Part shown: positions 27,668-37,193 of the stretch, one piece after another
Position numbering within the stretch: the stretch's first letter is position 1
Layout: each line of letters opens with the position of its first letter
Source of the DNA: Pleurocapsa sp. CCALA 161
GTDB lineage: Bacteria > Cyanobacteriota > Cyanobacteriia > Cyanobacteriales > Xenococcaceae
Assembly (NCBI RefSeq): GCF_003003995.1
Contig: NZ_PVWF01000021.1
Location: 1 to 54,333, forward strand
Length of the DNA stretch: 54,333 nt
Direction of reading: 5' to 3'
Program-made: the position numbers and the translations under genes
Notes under the pieces: model-generated
What the model was told of the DNA's origin: nothing
The model's database searches: none
What the model saw: the letters and a program-made list of their open reading frames with translations, nothing else

Positions 27668-28129
27668 ATGAACAAATCTGAGGCTATTAATTTATTAAAT
27701 AATGAAGGATGGACCAAAGAAGATGCTAAAAGAGCTTTGTTAGAAGTTGATTTTAGTAATGATCCAGATGAGCTTACTATTCGTAAACTTGTTTCATTTT
27801 TTGCAGGAAAAGAATTGCTAAATCGTCAACGTCTTCAAGCAGCACAAAAAGCTTTAGTAACCAAAAAGGATAAAGAAATTGAGAAGTACAAGAGAGAAAT
27901 TCGAGGAGAATCCGAAATAAGTGATGAAGCAAAACTAAAAAAACTTTTAGCAGACAATGATCGGCTGCAAAAAATAAATGCAGAGCTTAAAAAAGACAAT
28001 AAAAGATTAAAAAATATTGTCGACTTAATAAAACTTAGGATAGCTCAACAAACCAAGGAAATTTTACAATACGAAGATAGTGAAATACGAAAAGCAGTAA
28101 TTAAATTTTTTCATTCAACTCTTGGATAA
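27668..28129 (+). CDS. Hypothetical coiled-coil protein (UBA-like N-terminus?)
   Basis: This 153-residue protein was not recognised. The first about 35 residues (EAINLLNNEGWTKEDAKRALLE) look like a small three-helix bundle of UBA-like pattern, that is Glu-Ala hydrophobic repeats around GWTKEDA. After that it is a long charged helix (EIEKYKREIRGESEISDEAK, KINAELKKDNKRLKNIVDLI) predicted to be a coiled coil. It is the first of three same-strand genes ending in an HNH nuclease; its stop lies ten bases before the next ATG. The AT-rich composition differs from the housekeeping genes around it. Confidence 0.6.
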   Translation: MNKSEAINLLNNEGWTKEDAKRALLEVDFSNDPDELTIRKLVSFFAGKELLNRQRLQAAQKALVTKKDKEIEKYKREIRGESEISDEAKLKKLLADNDRLQKINAELKKDNKRLKNIVDLIKLRIAQQTKEILQYEDSEIRKAVIKFFHSTLG

Positions 28130-28139
28130 AGAACATAAC

Positions 28140-28505
28140 ATGACTAAAATAAGATTTCAGGGAATGAATTATCGTCAGATACAACATTCTAATTCAGAAA
28201 ATAAAAGCAAACTAGATCAAGAAAATCAAATATGGTTAAAAGTAAACAAATATAAAAATGTCGGCTGGACTAAGGTTATTGAACTTTTTCGAAAATTAGA
28301 AGAATTGCAAGATCGAGAAAAAATCAAAGATTGGTCTTTAGAAGAACTGTTTTTAGAATCAGATAGAGTTGGCAATAAATATCTTACTAATCAAGAAATC
28401 AATGATTTTAACTATAGATTAGCCAGAGAAGTCAATCAAATATCAGAAATTATAGATTTGCAATTTCCCGATTCAACAATAGAAATAATTAACTACAACA
28501 AGTAA
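28140..28505 (+). CDS. Hypothetical small protein in HNH gene set
   Basis: This protein of about 121 residues was not recognised. It is polar and rich in glutamate, lysine and asparagine, with mixed helical segments (GWTKVIELFRKLEELQDREK, NDFNYRLAREVNQISEI). I start it at the ATG at 28140, just after the previous stop. A TTG at 28122 would add six residues and overlap the preceding gene. It shares direction and composition with both neighbours, so it is probably co-transcribed with them. Confidence 0.55.
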   Translation: MTKIRFQGMNYRQIQHSNSENKSKLDQENQIWLKVNKYKNVGWTKVIELFRKLEELQDREKIKDWSLEELFLESDRVGNKYLTNQEINDFNYRLAREVNQISEIIDLQFPDSTIEIINYNK

Positions 28506-28531
28506 CCTTTATTTTAAATAATATAAAAATC

Positions 28532-28993
28532 ATGAATTTAGAGAATAAAGAATTAAAAGAATTATTTAAGTTAGCAAATAAAATTGGTAAAAAAAGATAC
28601 CATAAGTTAACTGAAGAAGATTTTGAAAATTATCGTGCCTATGATTATTGGCGTTATATAAATGGAGACGGTGAATGTGGAACTACTCAAGAAAGCAAAG
28701 ATTGGGTAAAAAATAATTCTGATTGGTTTTGCTCAATATGTGGTGATAATTATTTTGATAGGGGAGGTAGGACAATCGATCATAAATTACCCAGATCTCA
28801 ATATCCTTGGCTGTCTATTAATTTTGAAAATTTATGGGTTATTTGCCAATATTGCAATCAAGAAAAAGGTGAAAAACACTGGTACGAATATGAGCATCAT
28901 ATATTCATGAATTATCCAGACCTTTATCTCGGAGTTAAACTAGCTCGTCCTACTAAATTACTTCAATCTTTGTGTAAAGAAATTAGTTATTAG
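28532..28993 (+). CDS. HNH endonuclease-like protein
   Basis: This 153-residue protein has a clear HNH-type ending: a CxxC pair C67-C70 (CSICGDN), the DH pair D83-H84 (RTIDHKLPR), N100 (NFENLW) and a second zinc pair C105-C108 (CQYCNQEKG). This is the ββα-metal nuclease core stabilised by zinc. The N-terminal 60 residues are charged and have no recognised domain. HNH proteins of this size act in restriction, phage packaging or homing. Two unrecognised small genes precede it in the same direction, so a small defence or mobile system is possible. Confidence 0.8.
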   Translation: MNLENKELKELFKLANKIGKKRYHKLTEEDFENYRAYDYWRYINGDGECGTTQESKDWVKNNSDWFCSICGDNYFDRGGRTIDHKLPRSQYPWLSINFENLWVICQYCNQEKGEKHWYEYEHHIFMNYPDLYLGVKLARPTKLLQSLCKEISY

Positions 28994-29233
28994 ACATATT
29001 CTCCACCCTCTAGACTATAAAGATCAGGTTCATTATGATGGGTTTAGTATAAGTGCGATCGCCTATCTATTCGTAGGACGATCGTTTTGAGTCTATGAGT
29101 AATGATCCATCTGGGAAAGTGACATAAGAGAGATAATTATTTTTGTTATTCCAGCGATCGCCAATATTAACAATTGAGAACCTATATCATGTTGTATACC
29201 AATCAGTGCTGAGAGAGTTAATTGCTGAGACGA

Positions 29234-29893
29234 TCAAACAGGACTTACTTTTGCTTTATGGAGTAATTTATCTCCTTGTTTGTACCCTACATAACGTACT
29301 TTGACCAATTCTCCTGGTTGAGCAATACCCTTCATCAACTGGTGATTTTGCGGATCGTAGGCTAATTCTTCCCCGACAGTGGCAATAGTTGATACGTTCC
29401 AGTGCTTAATTAATTGTTCTATTGGTTCTACCAAAGAAAGTAGTCTAGTGGCTGGCAATTGAGGATTTTGACGTACGGCAGTAGCAGCGGTGGGCCATTG
29501 CAACAGCCAAGATTCAATGGTTTCTAAGCTGTCTTGTTGAAACTCTACCTGCAACGCTTGCTGTAGCTGAGTCATTTCTTGCTGTAATTTTTGATATTCT
29601 TGCCGACAGGCAGTCAAAGCATCACGATCTTGAGAAGATGTTGCAGACTGATTGCCAACTGGGTGTTGTTCAACAAAGGTTTTGAGTAAACTATCTACTG
29701 ATACATTTAAGGCTTGAGCAATCTGAGCGATCGCGCCAACAGAAATATTAAGAATTAGACCCTGCTGAATTCTCATTAACTGTAGTCGAGCTACCTTTGC
29801 CACCTGACTAAGCTCATTAATGTCGGTGATGCCTGCTTGATGCATCAAATTCTGTAGTCGCTCTTTATTAGTTTGAGATGGATCTTGATTCAT
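29234..29893 (-). CDS. Helix-turn-helix protein with GrpE-like C-terminal domain
   Basis: This 219-residue protein has an XRE-type helix-turn-helix at residues about 10-65 (ARLQLMRIQQGLILNISVGA, IAQALNVSVDSLL), then a coiled coil (about 90-125), then a beta-rich ending GEELAYDPQNHQLMKGIAQP with VRYVGYKQGDKLLHKAKVSP. The last part resembles the C-terminal beta domain of GrpE, the DnaK nucleotide-exchange factor (DPxxHEA, GYxxxxRxLRPAxV). Similar cyanobacterial proteins exist. It might sense DnaK state or bind DNA, but its function is not known. It stands alone, divergent from the chemotaxis operon. Confidence 0.75.
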   Translation of the reverse strand: MNQDPSQTNKERLQNLMHQAGITDINELSQVAKVARLQLMRIQQGLILNISVGAIAQIAQALNVSVDSLLKTFVEQHPVGNQSATSSQDRDALTACRQEYQKLQQEMTQLQQALQVEFQQDSLETIESWLLQWPTAATAVRQNPQLPATRLLSLVEPIEQLIKHWNVSTIATVGEELAYDPQNHQLMKGIAQPGELVKVRYVGYKQGDKLLHKAKVSPV

Positions 29894-30177
29894 TTTCTTT
29901 TAAAACATTGACAAAGCAAGTAATGATTTTATCGTTGTCGATTTGAGCGCACAATTTAGCTGTAATACAGCAATAAATATTGATCGAACTGATAGTATTA
30001 TCTAATTTTCGGGAACTATTAAAAGGAATACCGATCAAAATGATCATAAATCGCAATACTGAGTTTTGATTATTTATTAGCTAAAGCACTGATAAAAATG
30101 TCTATAGTTTACTCTTTCTTACTTGGGTCACAGCTCACTCTCAAATTACGCTCAGTTTTATTAACAAGAGGTTGGTA

Positions 30178-31377
30178 ATGACGACTGCCAAAAATGAAAT
30201 TAGTCAGGCTCGGACTCATATTCAACACTTTACAGCCACTCAACAAATTAAATTCTTTGAATCTCTTAAAGAAAATCGATTTAGCGGTCAGCTAATTATC
30301 TGCGATCAGCAAGACCATACTTGGATAATCTATCTTTATTTGGGTCGTATTGTCTATGCTAGCGGAGGAGTTCATCCTGTTAGACGATGGCGTAGACATT
30401 TTACTGCCTATTGTCCCGAAAGACTAAATAAAATTGAAGAATTACAGTCATCTTTAACTAACATTTCTCAAGAAGAATTACGCATTTCTTGGGAATATCA
30501 ATTGTTGTCGACTTGGATCGATCAAAACAAAATTACTCGTGAACAGGCTACTAAAATTATTCGCGCTACGGTAATTGAGGTGCTGTTTGATGTCACCCAA
30601 GCGATCGAAGTGTATTGTGAATTAGTCCCAGATAATTTATTAACCACCAGGCTAATCTTAATTGATGCGGAACAGATGATTATTGAGTCGAACAAGCTCT
30701 ATTCTGCCTGGCGAAATGCTAAAGTTGCCGATCGCTCTCCCGATTTAGCTCCCATTATCCATCATCCTCAAGCCCTTAAAACTAAAACTTCCCCGCAAGT
30801 TTATCAAAACCTCAGTCAACTTTTAGACGGCAAACAAACTTTAAGAGATTTGAGCGTACGCCTGAGGCGAGATCTGATCACCGTGACGCGCTCTCTTTTG
30901 CCCTATGTGCAGATGGGTTTGGTACAGCTTGTGGCAGTAAACGATCTTGACCCTCCTGTGTCAACTCCTTTTGCCCAAAAACTGTTTCAAAACAAAGCTT
31001 ATCGGCGATTGACGATCGCCTGTATTGACGATAGCCCGATTATCTGTCAAACGATGGAAAGCATTATTCAGACTACGGGATATAACTTTGTCAGTGAAAC
31101 TGACGGTTTGAGAGCGATCGCTGTTTTACTCAATCGTAAACCAGACCTGATTTTTTTAGATTTGGTGATGCCTAATACCAACGGGTACGAAATCTGTTCT
31201 CAATTGCGTAGGCTTTCTTTCTTTAAACAAACGCCGATTGTGATTCTCACAGGCAACGACGGCATTGTCGATCGAGTTCGCGCCAAAATAGTTGGCGCAA
31301 CTGATTTTTTGGGTAAACCAGCCAAACCTGAACAGGTATTAAGCACAATTGATAAGTACGTAGTACACCCAAAATAA
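30178..31377 (+). CDS. PatA-type response regulator (PATAN plus receiver), first gene of a chemotaxis operon
   Basis: This 399-residue protein has an N-terminal PATAN/DUF4388 region (about 15-260; FFESLKENRFSGQLIICDQQ, YLGRIVYASGGVHPVRRW) and a C-terminal receiver domain (about 275-395) with the phosphoacceptor in LIFLDLVMPNTNGYEIC and the lysine of FLGKPAKPEQ. It corresponds to PixG/PilG of cyanobacterial taxis operons, which regulates type IV pili positioning. I choose the ATG at 30178, preceded by AAGAGG; a TTG lies two codons earlier. It heads seven same-strand chemotaxis genes to 41605. Confidence 0.9.
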   Translation: MTTAKNEISQARTHIQHFTATQQIKFFESLKENRFSGQLIICDQQDHTWIIYLYLGRIVYASGGVHPVRRWRRHFTAYCPERLNKIEELQSSLTNISQEELRISWEYQLLSTWIDQNKITREQATKIIRATVIEVLFDVTQAIEVYCELVPDNLLTTRLILIDAEQMIIESNKLYSAWRNAKVADRSPDLAPIIHHPQALKTKTSPQVYQNLSQLLDGKQTLRDLSVRLRRDLITVTRSLLPYVQMGLVQLVAVNDLDPPVSTPFAQKLFQNKAYRRLTIACIDDSPIICQTMESIIQTTGYNFVSETDGLRAIAVLLNRKPDLIFLDLVMPNTNGYEICSQLRRLSFFKQTPIVILTGNDGIVDRVRAKIVGATDFLGKPAKPEQVLSTIDKYVVHPK

Positions 31378-31532
31378 ACTTGATCGACTTTTCAATTGAT
31401 TTAATTATTTAGAAAAAATTTACAGGTTATGTTAACTGTTTTAAACAAACTTTCAAACTGATGGTTCTTTTATTGTTTGAGAGGGGAACTATAAATCTTG
31501 TCAGTCTGATCAAAAAGCATTTTCCCAAAACC

Positions 31533-31625
31533 ATGGCTAAAAAATTACGTCGCGTTTTTCGTACTGAAGTTTCGTACCAAAAAGCCGATTTGTGTACAGC
31601 TAAGAACAATCACAAATTGAGGTGA
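31533..31625 (+). CDS. Possible 30-residue small protein just before cheY
   Basis: An ATG at 31533 opens a 30-codon frame (MAKKLRRVFRTEVSYQKADL and on) that is very basic. It ends in a TGA at 31623-31625, nine bases before the ATG of the CheY gene. It may be a leader peptide coupled to cheY, or only a chance frame. There is no known relative, and the ribosome site is weak. Confidence 0.25.
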   Translation: MAKKLRRVFRTEVSYQKADLCTAKNNHKLR

Positions 31626-31633
31626 CTTTTGTT

Positions 31634-31996
31634 ATGGGGTACACTCTGGTTGTTGATGATTCTGCTACCGAAAGAGCGATTATTACAGGTTGTTTGCAGG
31701 GAGTTGGCATTAATGTCTCTGTTGCTGTAAGTGGAGAAGAAGCACTGGCGAAAATTCAGCAAGATTTTCCCGATCTAATTATCTTAGATGTGGTTTTGCC
31801 AGGACGCAGTGGTTTTGAAATCTGTCGTGAGTTAAAGGGTTCAGATCATACTAATAAAATTCCGATTATTCTTTGTTCAACTAAGGCAACAGAAATAGAT
31901 AAATTTTGGGGGATGAAGCAAGGAGCAGATGCCTATATTCTTAAGCCGATCAATCAGCAGGAATTCGTCGGTAAAGTCAAGGAATTGATTGCTTAA
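31634..31996 (+). CDS. CheY-like response regulator (PixH/PilH-type)
   Basis: This is a stand-alone receiver domain of about 120 residues. It has the acidic pair in LVVDDSATER, the phosphoacceptor in LIILDVVLPGRSG, the threonine/serine of ILCSTKAT and the lysine of ILKPINQQ. The start is the ATG at 31634 with GAGGTG about nine bases upstream; a GTG at 31622 is possible. It is the second gene of the chemotaxis operon, between the PatA-type regulator and CheW. In homologous operons it acts as the phosphate sink or output for the CheA-type kinase. Confidence 0.9.
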   Translation: MGYTLVVDDSATERAIITGCLQGVGINVSVAVSGEEALAKIQQDFPDLIILDVVLPGRSGFEICRELKGSDHTNKIPIILCSTKATEIDKFWGMKQGADAYILKPINQQEFVGKVKELIA

Positions 31997-32027
31997 AGTA
32001 ATTAAACAATGTTTCAGGTGTACTCTA

Positions 32028-32567
32028 ATGTCTAATCTACGCACCCAACCCAGCTCATCTAATGCAAATATGCCAAACATTAGCGGCAAAACATTACAGT
32101 ATCTCAAGTTTCAACTCGATCCTGATACCAAAGCCATGCTGCCGATTCAGCAGGTAACGGAGGTTCTCAAAATACAGTTAGCGCAAATTATGCCAATTCC
32201 CCAAATGCCTGCCTGGGTTATGGGAGTTTATAACTGGCGAGGAGATATTTTGTGGATGCTTGATTTAAGACAATTACTGGGCCTAGGTTGTTGGTATCAG
32301 CAGCAACAAGATCGCGTCTTATCTACAGCAATTGTTCTTTCTCCTGAGAGAGAAAATAACGGCCAGAAGATTGACTTAGGCTTAGTCGTAGCAGGGGTAG
32401 ATGATTTAGAAACCTGCGATCCTGCTTCAATTCAAGCTGTCTTCGATCCGCAGATGAATCCGCGATTACATAGCTTTTTACAAGGATATTGGCTGCAATC
32501 TTCAGACGAAATGGTTTTAGCTCTTGATGGACAGGCGATCGCCTCTGCCATGCCCACTCCTAATTAA
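32028..32567 (+). CDS. CheW-like coupling protein (PixI/PilI-type)
   Basis: This protein of about 179 residues has a single CheW domain (YLKFQLDPDTKAMLPIQQVT, VMGVYNWRGDILWMLDLRQL, and a late LGLVVAGVDDLETCD). It links chemoreceptors to the CheA-type kinase in arrays. The start is the ATG at 32028; the longer frame to a TTG at 31989 overlaps the CheY gene and is less likely. A serine/asparagine-rich N-terminal tail of about 20 residues precedes the domain. Third gene of the operon. Confidence 0.88.
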   Translation: MSNLRTQPSSSNANMPNISGKTLQYLKFQLDPDTKAMLPIQQVTEVLKIQLAQIMPIPQMPAWVMGVYNWRGDILWMLDLRQLLGLGCWYQQQQDRVLSTAIVLSPERENNGQKIDLGLVVAGVDDLETCDPASIQAVFDPQMNPRLHSFLQGYWLQSSDEMVLALDGQAIASAMPTPN

Positions 32568-32598
32568 CTAATTAACTTACTATCTATCTTAAGTTTCT

Positions 32599-34977
32599 AT
32601 GAATAATCTACCCCAGTTACCCCAAACAAAAAAACCAGCACAGATTATGGATTCTTCTCTCTCCCCATCATCTTGGCAACGGCGAATATACGATCTTCCC
32701 CTCAATCGTAAGATCAATTTAATTCCTTGGTTGAGTTGTGGCGGACTAGCTTTGGTTTTAGGGGTGGGAGGATTAATTCTGCAAGGAACTCTCCAGCATC
32801 GCTTAATTAAGCAAACTGAATCTCGACTCGATCTTAAGAGTAAGGTAATTCTTTTATCTCCAACCCCACTTGGCACTAATTTATCAGCTTTAGCAAAAAC
32901 CATAACTGCCGTCACCGAAGAACAAGATTACAGTGCTGTTTACTTACTTCAAGCCGATGGTACAGTGACTCTGGCCTCATCTTCAGCCCAAATTGGCGGA
33001 ACAACCAGCACCAACCTGGCTTTACCAGATCAGCAGATTCTAGAGCAGGCAATCAACAGCCAGGGAAAAGTTCACCAGACGACGACTATAAAAGGACATA
33101 AGTACGTCCTAGCAGCTCAAGTTATTAATGACAGCAAGGGTAATCCTGTAGGAGTTTTGGTACACGGGACTTTGGTGCAGTCTCTTAATCATATTCTCCA
33201 AAGTAGTTTGCTAGCTCAGTCCCTGCTATCTTTGATTATGTTGATTTTTATTATCTATCTAAATCACCTGTTAAAACAGGCGATCGCTAAACCAATTCAA
33301 AGTCTACAAACAGTTGCTCAGGATTTTTCTCGGGGTAATTTGCGGGTGAGAGCGAAGATTTATGCTCAAGATGAAGTCGGTATGTTGAGCAGCACTTTTA
33401 ATGCCCTGGCAGATTCGATTGAACTCAATGAAGCTCGTCTTAAACAAGATGCCGAAAGTTCTCGTCTTTTGCAGGGAATTATCTACAGTCTTACCCAGGC
33501 AAGCAACGCTCCAGAAGCCTGGCAAACGGCAGTCGCCAGCAGTCGCCAAGTGCTGCAAGCCGATCGCGTGATTTATCAAGGTTTTGATCTACATGGGCGG
33601 GGTAAGGTTGTTGCCGAAGCAGTTAAAGAGGGCTTTCCTCAAATTTTAGGAACAGAAATTAATGATCCTGTTGCCGAAAAAGATGCCAAAACATATCAAC
33701 AGGGACAGGTGAAAGCGATCGCCAATATTTACCAGGAAAAATTAGATGATTACCATCTCAAAATGCTAGAACCATTAGCGGTAGTGGCTTGTCTCATTAC
33801 CCCTGTAGTTACAGCCAATAGATTAGCGGGTTTATTAATTGCCCATCATTGTAGTGCTAGAACTTGGGACTCAGGTGAAATTAGCTTATTGACTCGGATT
33901 GCGGAACAGGTTGGCAGAACAGTTGAGAAAATAGAACTCCTTGAACAGCAGCAGCAGGCACAGCAGCAGGAAAGAGCTGCTAAGGAAAATCTCCAGCGAC
34001 GAGCCTTGGAGTTATTGATGGAGGTAGATCCTGTCAGTCAGGGGGATTTAACTGTACAGGTAAAGGTGCAGTCAGATGAAATTGGCACTATTGGCGATTC
34101 CTACAACGCGACGATTGAAAGTTTACGTCAGCTAGTATCTCAGGTGAAAACTGCTGCGCTGCAAGTTTCTATTACTACCAGTGATAAAGATCGTTCGATT
34201 CAGGAATTATCTATTGGCGCATCGGCACAGACTACGGAAATTAATGCTGCTTTAAAGCGAATTCAGGGGATTACCAACTCAATTCAGGCGGTAGCTCATA
34301 ATGCCAAGACAGCGGAAGCAGCCATGCTTAAAGCGACCCAAACCGTCAAGGCAGGGGATGAGGCGATGAATCAAACCGTAGCAGGTTTCCAAGAAATACG
34401 CGATACTGTAGCCGCCACAGCCAAAAAAGTTAAACGTCTAGGAGAATCATCTCAAAAGATTTCTAAAGTAGTCAACGTCATTAGTAACTTTGCCGATCAG
34501 ACAAATCTGCTCGCTCTTAATGCTTCGATTGAGGCTGCTCATGCAGGGGAAGAGGGCAGAGGGTTTGCGGTAGTTGCCGAGGAAGTACGATCGCTAGCTC
34601 GTCAATCGGCGGAGGCAACGGCAGAAATTGAGGCTTTAGTGGCAGAAATTCAGTTAGAAACTAAGGAAGTAGTGGCAGCCATGGAGGCGGGGACAGAGCA
34701 GGTAGTGGCGGGAACAAAACTGGTAGATAAAACTCGTGTTTCCCTAATTCAAATTGCGGATGTGAGTCAAGAGATTAATCAGCTAGTGGCAGAAATTGCC
34801 GCAGCTACCGTAGAACAGTCTCAGGATTCGGCAGTAGTGACTAAGACTATGTTAGACGTTGCTGAAATTTCCAATCAGACGGCTACAGAAGCGATCGCTG
34901 TCTCAGCATCGTTCCAAGATCTGTTGATTGTGGCTCAGCAGCTAGAAAATAGTGTAGCTAAATTCAAAGTCAGCTAA
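32599..34977 (+). CDS. Chemoreceptor with CBCR-like GAF domain lacking the bilin cysteine
   Basis: This 792-residue methyl-accepting protein has a TM helix at about 40-63, an extracytoplasmic sensor domain (64-200), a second TM (about 203-224), HAMP, a GAF domain (290-445), a second HAMP (about 470-520) and the MA signalling domain (to the C-terminus). The GAF closely follows PixJ-type cyanobacteriochromes ([23 protein letters not shown]). However, the position of the bilin cysteine before histidine is Tyr (Y385-H386), and DxCF is DPVA (357-360). It should therefore not bind bilin covalently. The MA hairpin tip carries H648 where E. coli Tsr has R388. It overlaps neither neighbour and is the fourth gene of the operon. 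Confidence 0.9.
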   Translation: MNNLPQLPQTKKPAQIMDSSLSPSSWQRRIYDLPLNRKINLIPWLSCGGLALVLGVGGLILQGTLQHRLIKQTESRLDLKSKVILLSPTPLGTNLSALAKTITAVTEEQDYSAVYLLQADGTVTLASSSAQIGGTTSTNLALPDQQILEQAINSQGKVHQTTTIKGHKYVLAAQVINDSKGNPVGVLVHGTLVQSLNHILQSSLLAQSLLSLIMLIFIIYLNHLLKQAIAKPIQSLQTVAQDFSRGNLRVRAKIYAQDEVGMLSSTFNALADSIELNEARLKQDAESSRLLQGIIYSLTQASNAPEAWQTAVASSRQVLQADRVIYQGFDLHGRGKVVAEAVKEGFPQILGTEINDPVAEKDAKTYQQGQVKAIANIYQEKLDDYHLKMLEPLAVVACLITPVVTANRLAGLLIAHHCSARTWDSGEISLLTRIAEQVGRTVEKIELLEQQQQAQQQERAAKENLQRRALELLMEVDPVSQGDLTVQVKVQSDEIGTIGDSYNATIESLRQLVSQVKTAALQVSITTSDKDRSIQELSIGASAQTTEINAALKRIQGITNSIQAVAHNAKTAEAAMLKATQTVKAGDEAMNQTVAGFQEIRDTVAATAKKVKRLGESSQKISKVVNVISNFADQTNLLALNASIEAAHAGEEGRGFAVVAEEVRSLARQSAEATAEIEALVAEIQLETKEVVAAMEAGTEQVVAGTKLVDKTRVSLIQIADVSQEINQLVAEIAAATVEQSQDSAVVTKTMLDVAEISNQTATEAIAVSASFQDLLIVAQQLENSVAKFKVS

Positions 34978-35023
34978 CTAAATTATTGAAACCTAATTTA
35001 TTCATAATTTGATTGAGATTACT

Positions 35024-37153
35024 ATGAATTTTGCTCATAATCGTGACCAAGAACAAACTCCTGACTATCTGATTCAAGATGATGCTGATGTAACTCCAGG
35101 ATCGTGGTGGCAGCAAAGTCTACGCTTGAAAATGACGGTATTAGCGATCGCCATAAGTACCATACCTACCTTTGTAGTTGGTTCAGCGGCATATTATTTT
35201 GCTGTCGATTCCGTTGCCCAACAGATAATTAACTTGAAAAAAATTGCTCCAGCCCAAGGCGGAGAATTGCCTAAGCTTAACTCGCAGGGGATTTTAGCTA
35301 CAGACGCAGACGCAGACACGACTAATCTTGATGCTCCTCAAAGAAAATTTAGGTTACTGTTGGCGCTAGGTTCAGCACTGGTGGCAGTGGGCATAGGGGC
35401 GATCGCCTCTGCTCTGGCAAATCGATGGTTGCGCCCAATTCTCCAAGCGACTCAAGCCGTAGAACAAATGGCTCAGGGCAAGTATACGACTCGATTAGCC
35501 ATTGCGGGAACTGATGAAATTGCTCACTTTAGTCGCCAGCTCAATCGTCTGGCGGTTTATTTAACAAATTTTGTGGAGTTTCAAAGCAGACTGACTCAAC
35601 AATCAGTAAGTATCAAAGATATCACTCTGAAATTAACTCGTGCTAAAGATTGGGTAGAAATTTTAACGGCGGTGGTGCAGGGAAGTTATCAAACTTTTAA
35701 AGCAGAACGAGTTGTTTACTATCAATTTGATGCCCAAGCGGCGATTAGACCCCATCCAGGCTCTACCATGCCTTCAGCGATCGCTGTAGCCGAATGTGTG
35801 GCTCAGGGTAGTCGAGCAATTCAAAATAGTAATTTGAGTGCTGAACTAGTAGAGGAATATTTAGCTCAAGCATATTTGCCCCAGATCGAAGTAATCAACG
35901 ATCTGGGTCAAGCCAGTTTAAACCCAGCTAAACAAGAGTATCTAGAATCTTTAGGCGTAAAATCTTGTTTAATTGCCCCTGTCATGATTGAGAATCAATT
36001 AAATGGATTATTAATGGTTCATCAATCAGCTCATCTTGTTCCCTGGATGAATGAAGAAATAGAGTTTCTCATCCAAATTGCCAGCCAAATCGGTTTTGCT
36101 ATTACTCGGTTAGAACTTTTAGAACAGCAAAAGCTAGCTGAGATTCGTGAGAAGTCGGCAAAAGAAGCAATTCAGGCTAGAGCTTTAAGTCTGCTACAGG
36201 AAGTCGAGGAGGTTTCTCAAGGTGATTTAACTATTCGCGCCAGGGTAACAGAAGATGAAATTGGCACGATCGCCGATTCTTATAATTCGACCATCGAAAG
36301 TTTACAAAGGTTAGTCAATCAGACTAAAGCAGCAGCAACAGAAGTACAGCTCAATACTTCTGCTAATGATCTGGCAGTTCAATCTTTAGCTCAGGAAACG
36401 ATCGCCCAAGCTACTTCAATTTCCCAAATACTAGAGCAGGTAAGAGAGATGGAAACATCAATTGGTCTGGTAGCAAATCAGGCGGATCGGGCAGAAACCT
36501 TTGCTCAGCAGGCAGCTATCACCATTGCTCGTGAAGACCAGGCTATGAGTCTTACTGTTGCCGAAATCAAAGCGGTGCAGCAGACTGTTACGCAAACTGC
36601 GACCAAAGCAGAAAAACTAGGGGAATCTTCCCAGGAAATTTCCCAGGCGGTTAATCTAATTGGTCGTTTTGCAGCTCAAACCCATCTTTTGGCACTTAAA
36701 GCTGCTATTGAAGCAGCACGAGCAGGAGAAGAGGGGAAGGGTTTTGCCGTAATTGCCGATGAGGTTAGATCTCTGGCTACTCAGTCGGCAGAAGCAACCG
36801 CCGAAATTGAAACCTTAGTCAGCAAGATTCAACTAGAAACTGCCGAAGTAGTTAAAGCGATGCATAAGGGAGCAGCACAAATTGCTTCGGGGAATGAACT
36901 GGTAGAGCAAACTCGTCAGAGCTTAAATCAGGTAAATCAAGTAAGTAGCGAAATTAGCAAGTTGGTCAGCTCAATCACCCAGGCTACCCAGCAACAGTCC
37001 AGTACTTCTACTCAGGTAAGTCAAACGATTGTTGAGGTAGCAGCGATCGCCGAACATAATTCCCACTCGGCAACTCAAGTATTTAATTCAGTTCGAGAAC
37101 TATCGGCGATCGCCGAAAAACTTCAGTCTCATATTGCGAAATTCAAAACCTAG
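35024..37153 (+). CDS. Second chemoreceptor (GAF, HAMP, MA), no bilin cysteine
   Basis: This protein is about 709 residues from the ATG at 35024; a TTG at 35009 is an earlier possibility. TM helices lie at about 37-60 and 110-133, with an external loop of only about 50 residues, then HAMP, a degenerate GAF domain (about 200-360), a second HAMP and an MA domain. The GAF (SCLIAPVMIENQLNGLLMVH) has no Cys-His pair. The MA tip reads QTHLLALKAAIEAARAGE, where Tsr-type receptors have QTN and LALN, so two conserved asparagines (Tsr N376 and N381) are His and Lys. It lies directly after the first receptor and probably forms a mixed array with it. Confidence 0.88.
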   Translation: MNFAHNRDQEQTPDYLIQDDADVTPGSWWQQSLRLKMTVLAIAISTIPTFVVGSAAYYFAVDSVAQQIINLKKIAPAQGGELPKLNSQGILATDADADTTNLDAPQRKFRLLLALGSALVAVGIGAIASALANRWLRPILQATQAVEQMAQGKYTTRLAIAGTDEIAHFSRQLNRLAVYLTNFVEFQSRLTQQSVSIKDITLKLTRAKDWVEILTAVVQGSYQTFKAERVVYYQFDAQAAIRPHPGSTMPSAIAVAECVAQGSRAIQNSNLSAELVEEYLAQAYLPQIEVINDLGQASLNPAKQEYLESLGVKSCLIAPVMIENQLNGLLMVHQSAHLVPWMNEEIEFLIQIASQIGFAITRLELLEQQKLAEIREKSAKEAIQARALSLLQEVEEVSQGDLTIRARVTEDEIGTIADSYNSTIESLQRLVNQTKAAATEVQLNTSANDLAVQSLAQETIAQATSISQILEQVREMETSIGLVANQADRAETFAQQAAITIAREDQAMSLTVAEIKAVQQTVTQTATKAEKLGESSQEISQAVNLIGRFAAQTHLLALKAAIEAARAGEEGKGFAVIADEVRSLATQSAEATAEIETLVSKIQLETAEVVKAMHKGAAQIASGNELVEQTRQSLNQVNQVSSEISKLVSSITQATQQQSSTSTQVSQTIVEVAAIAEHNSHSATQVFNSVRELSAIAEKLQSHIAKFKT

Positions 37154-37193
37154 TCTTGTCTACTTAATATAATTGTCAATCTAGATCTAAACC

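Noticed and set aside
31427-31609. 60-residue minus-strand frame in the PatA-CheY spacer
   Set aside because: It is antisense to operon sequence, has no recognisable domain, no ribosome site, and overlaps the 30-codon plus frame.
32599-34977. Calling the first receptor a cyanobacteriochrome photoreceptor
   Set aside because: Both bilin-cysteine positions are absent (Y385; DPVA), so the photoreceptor name is not supported.
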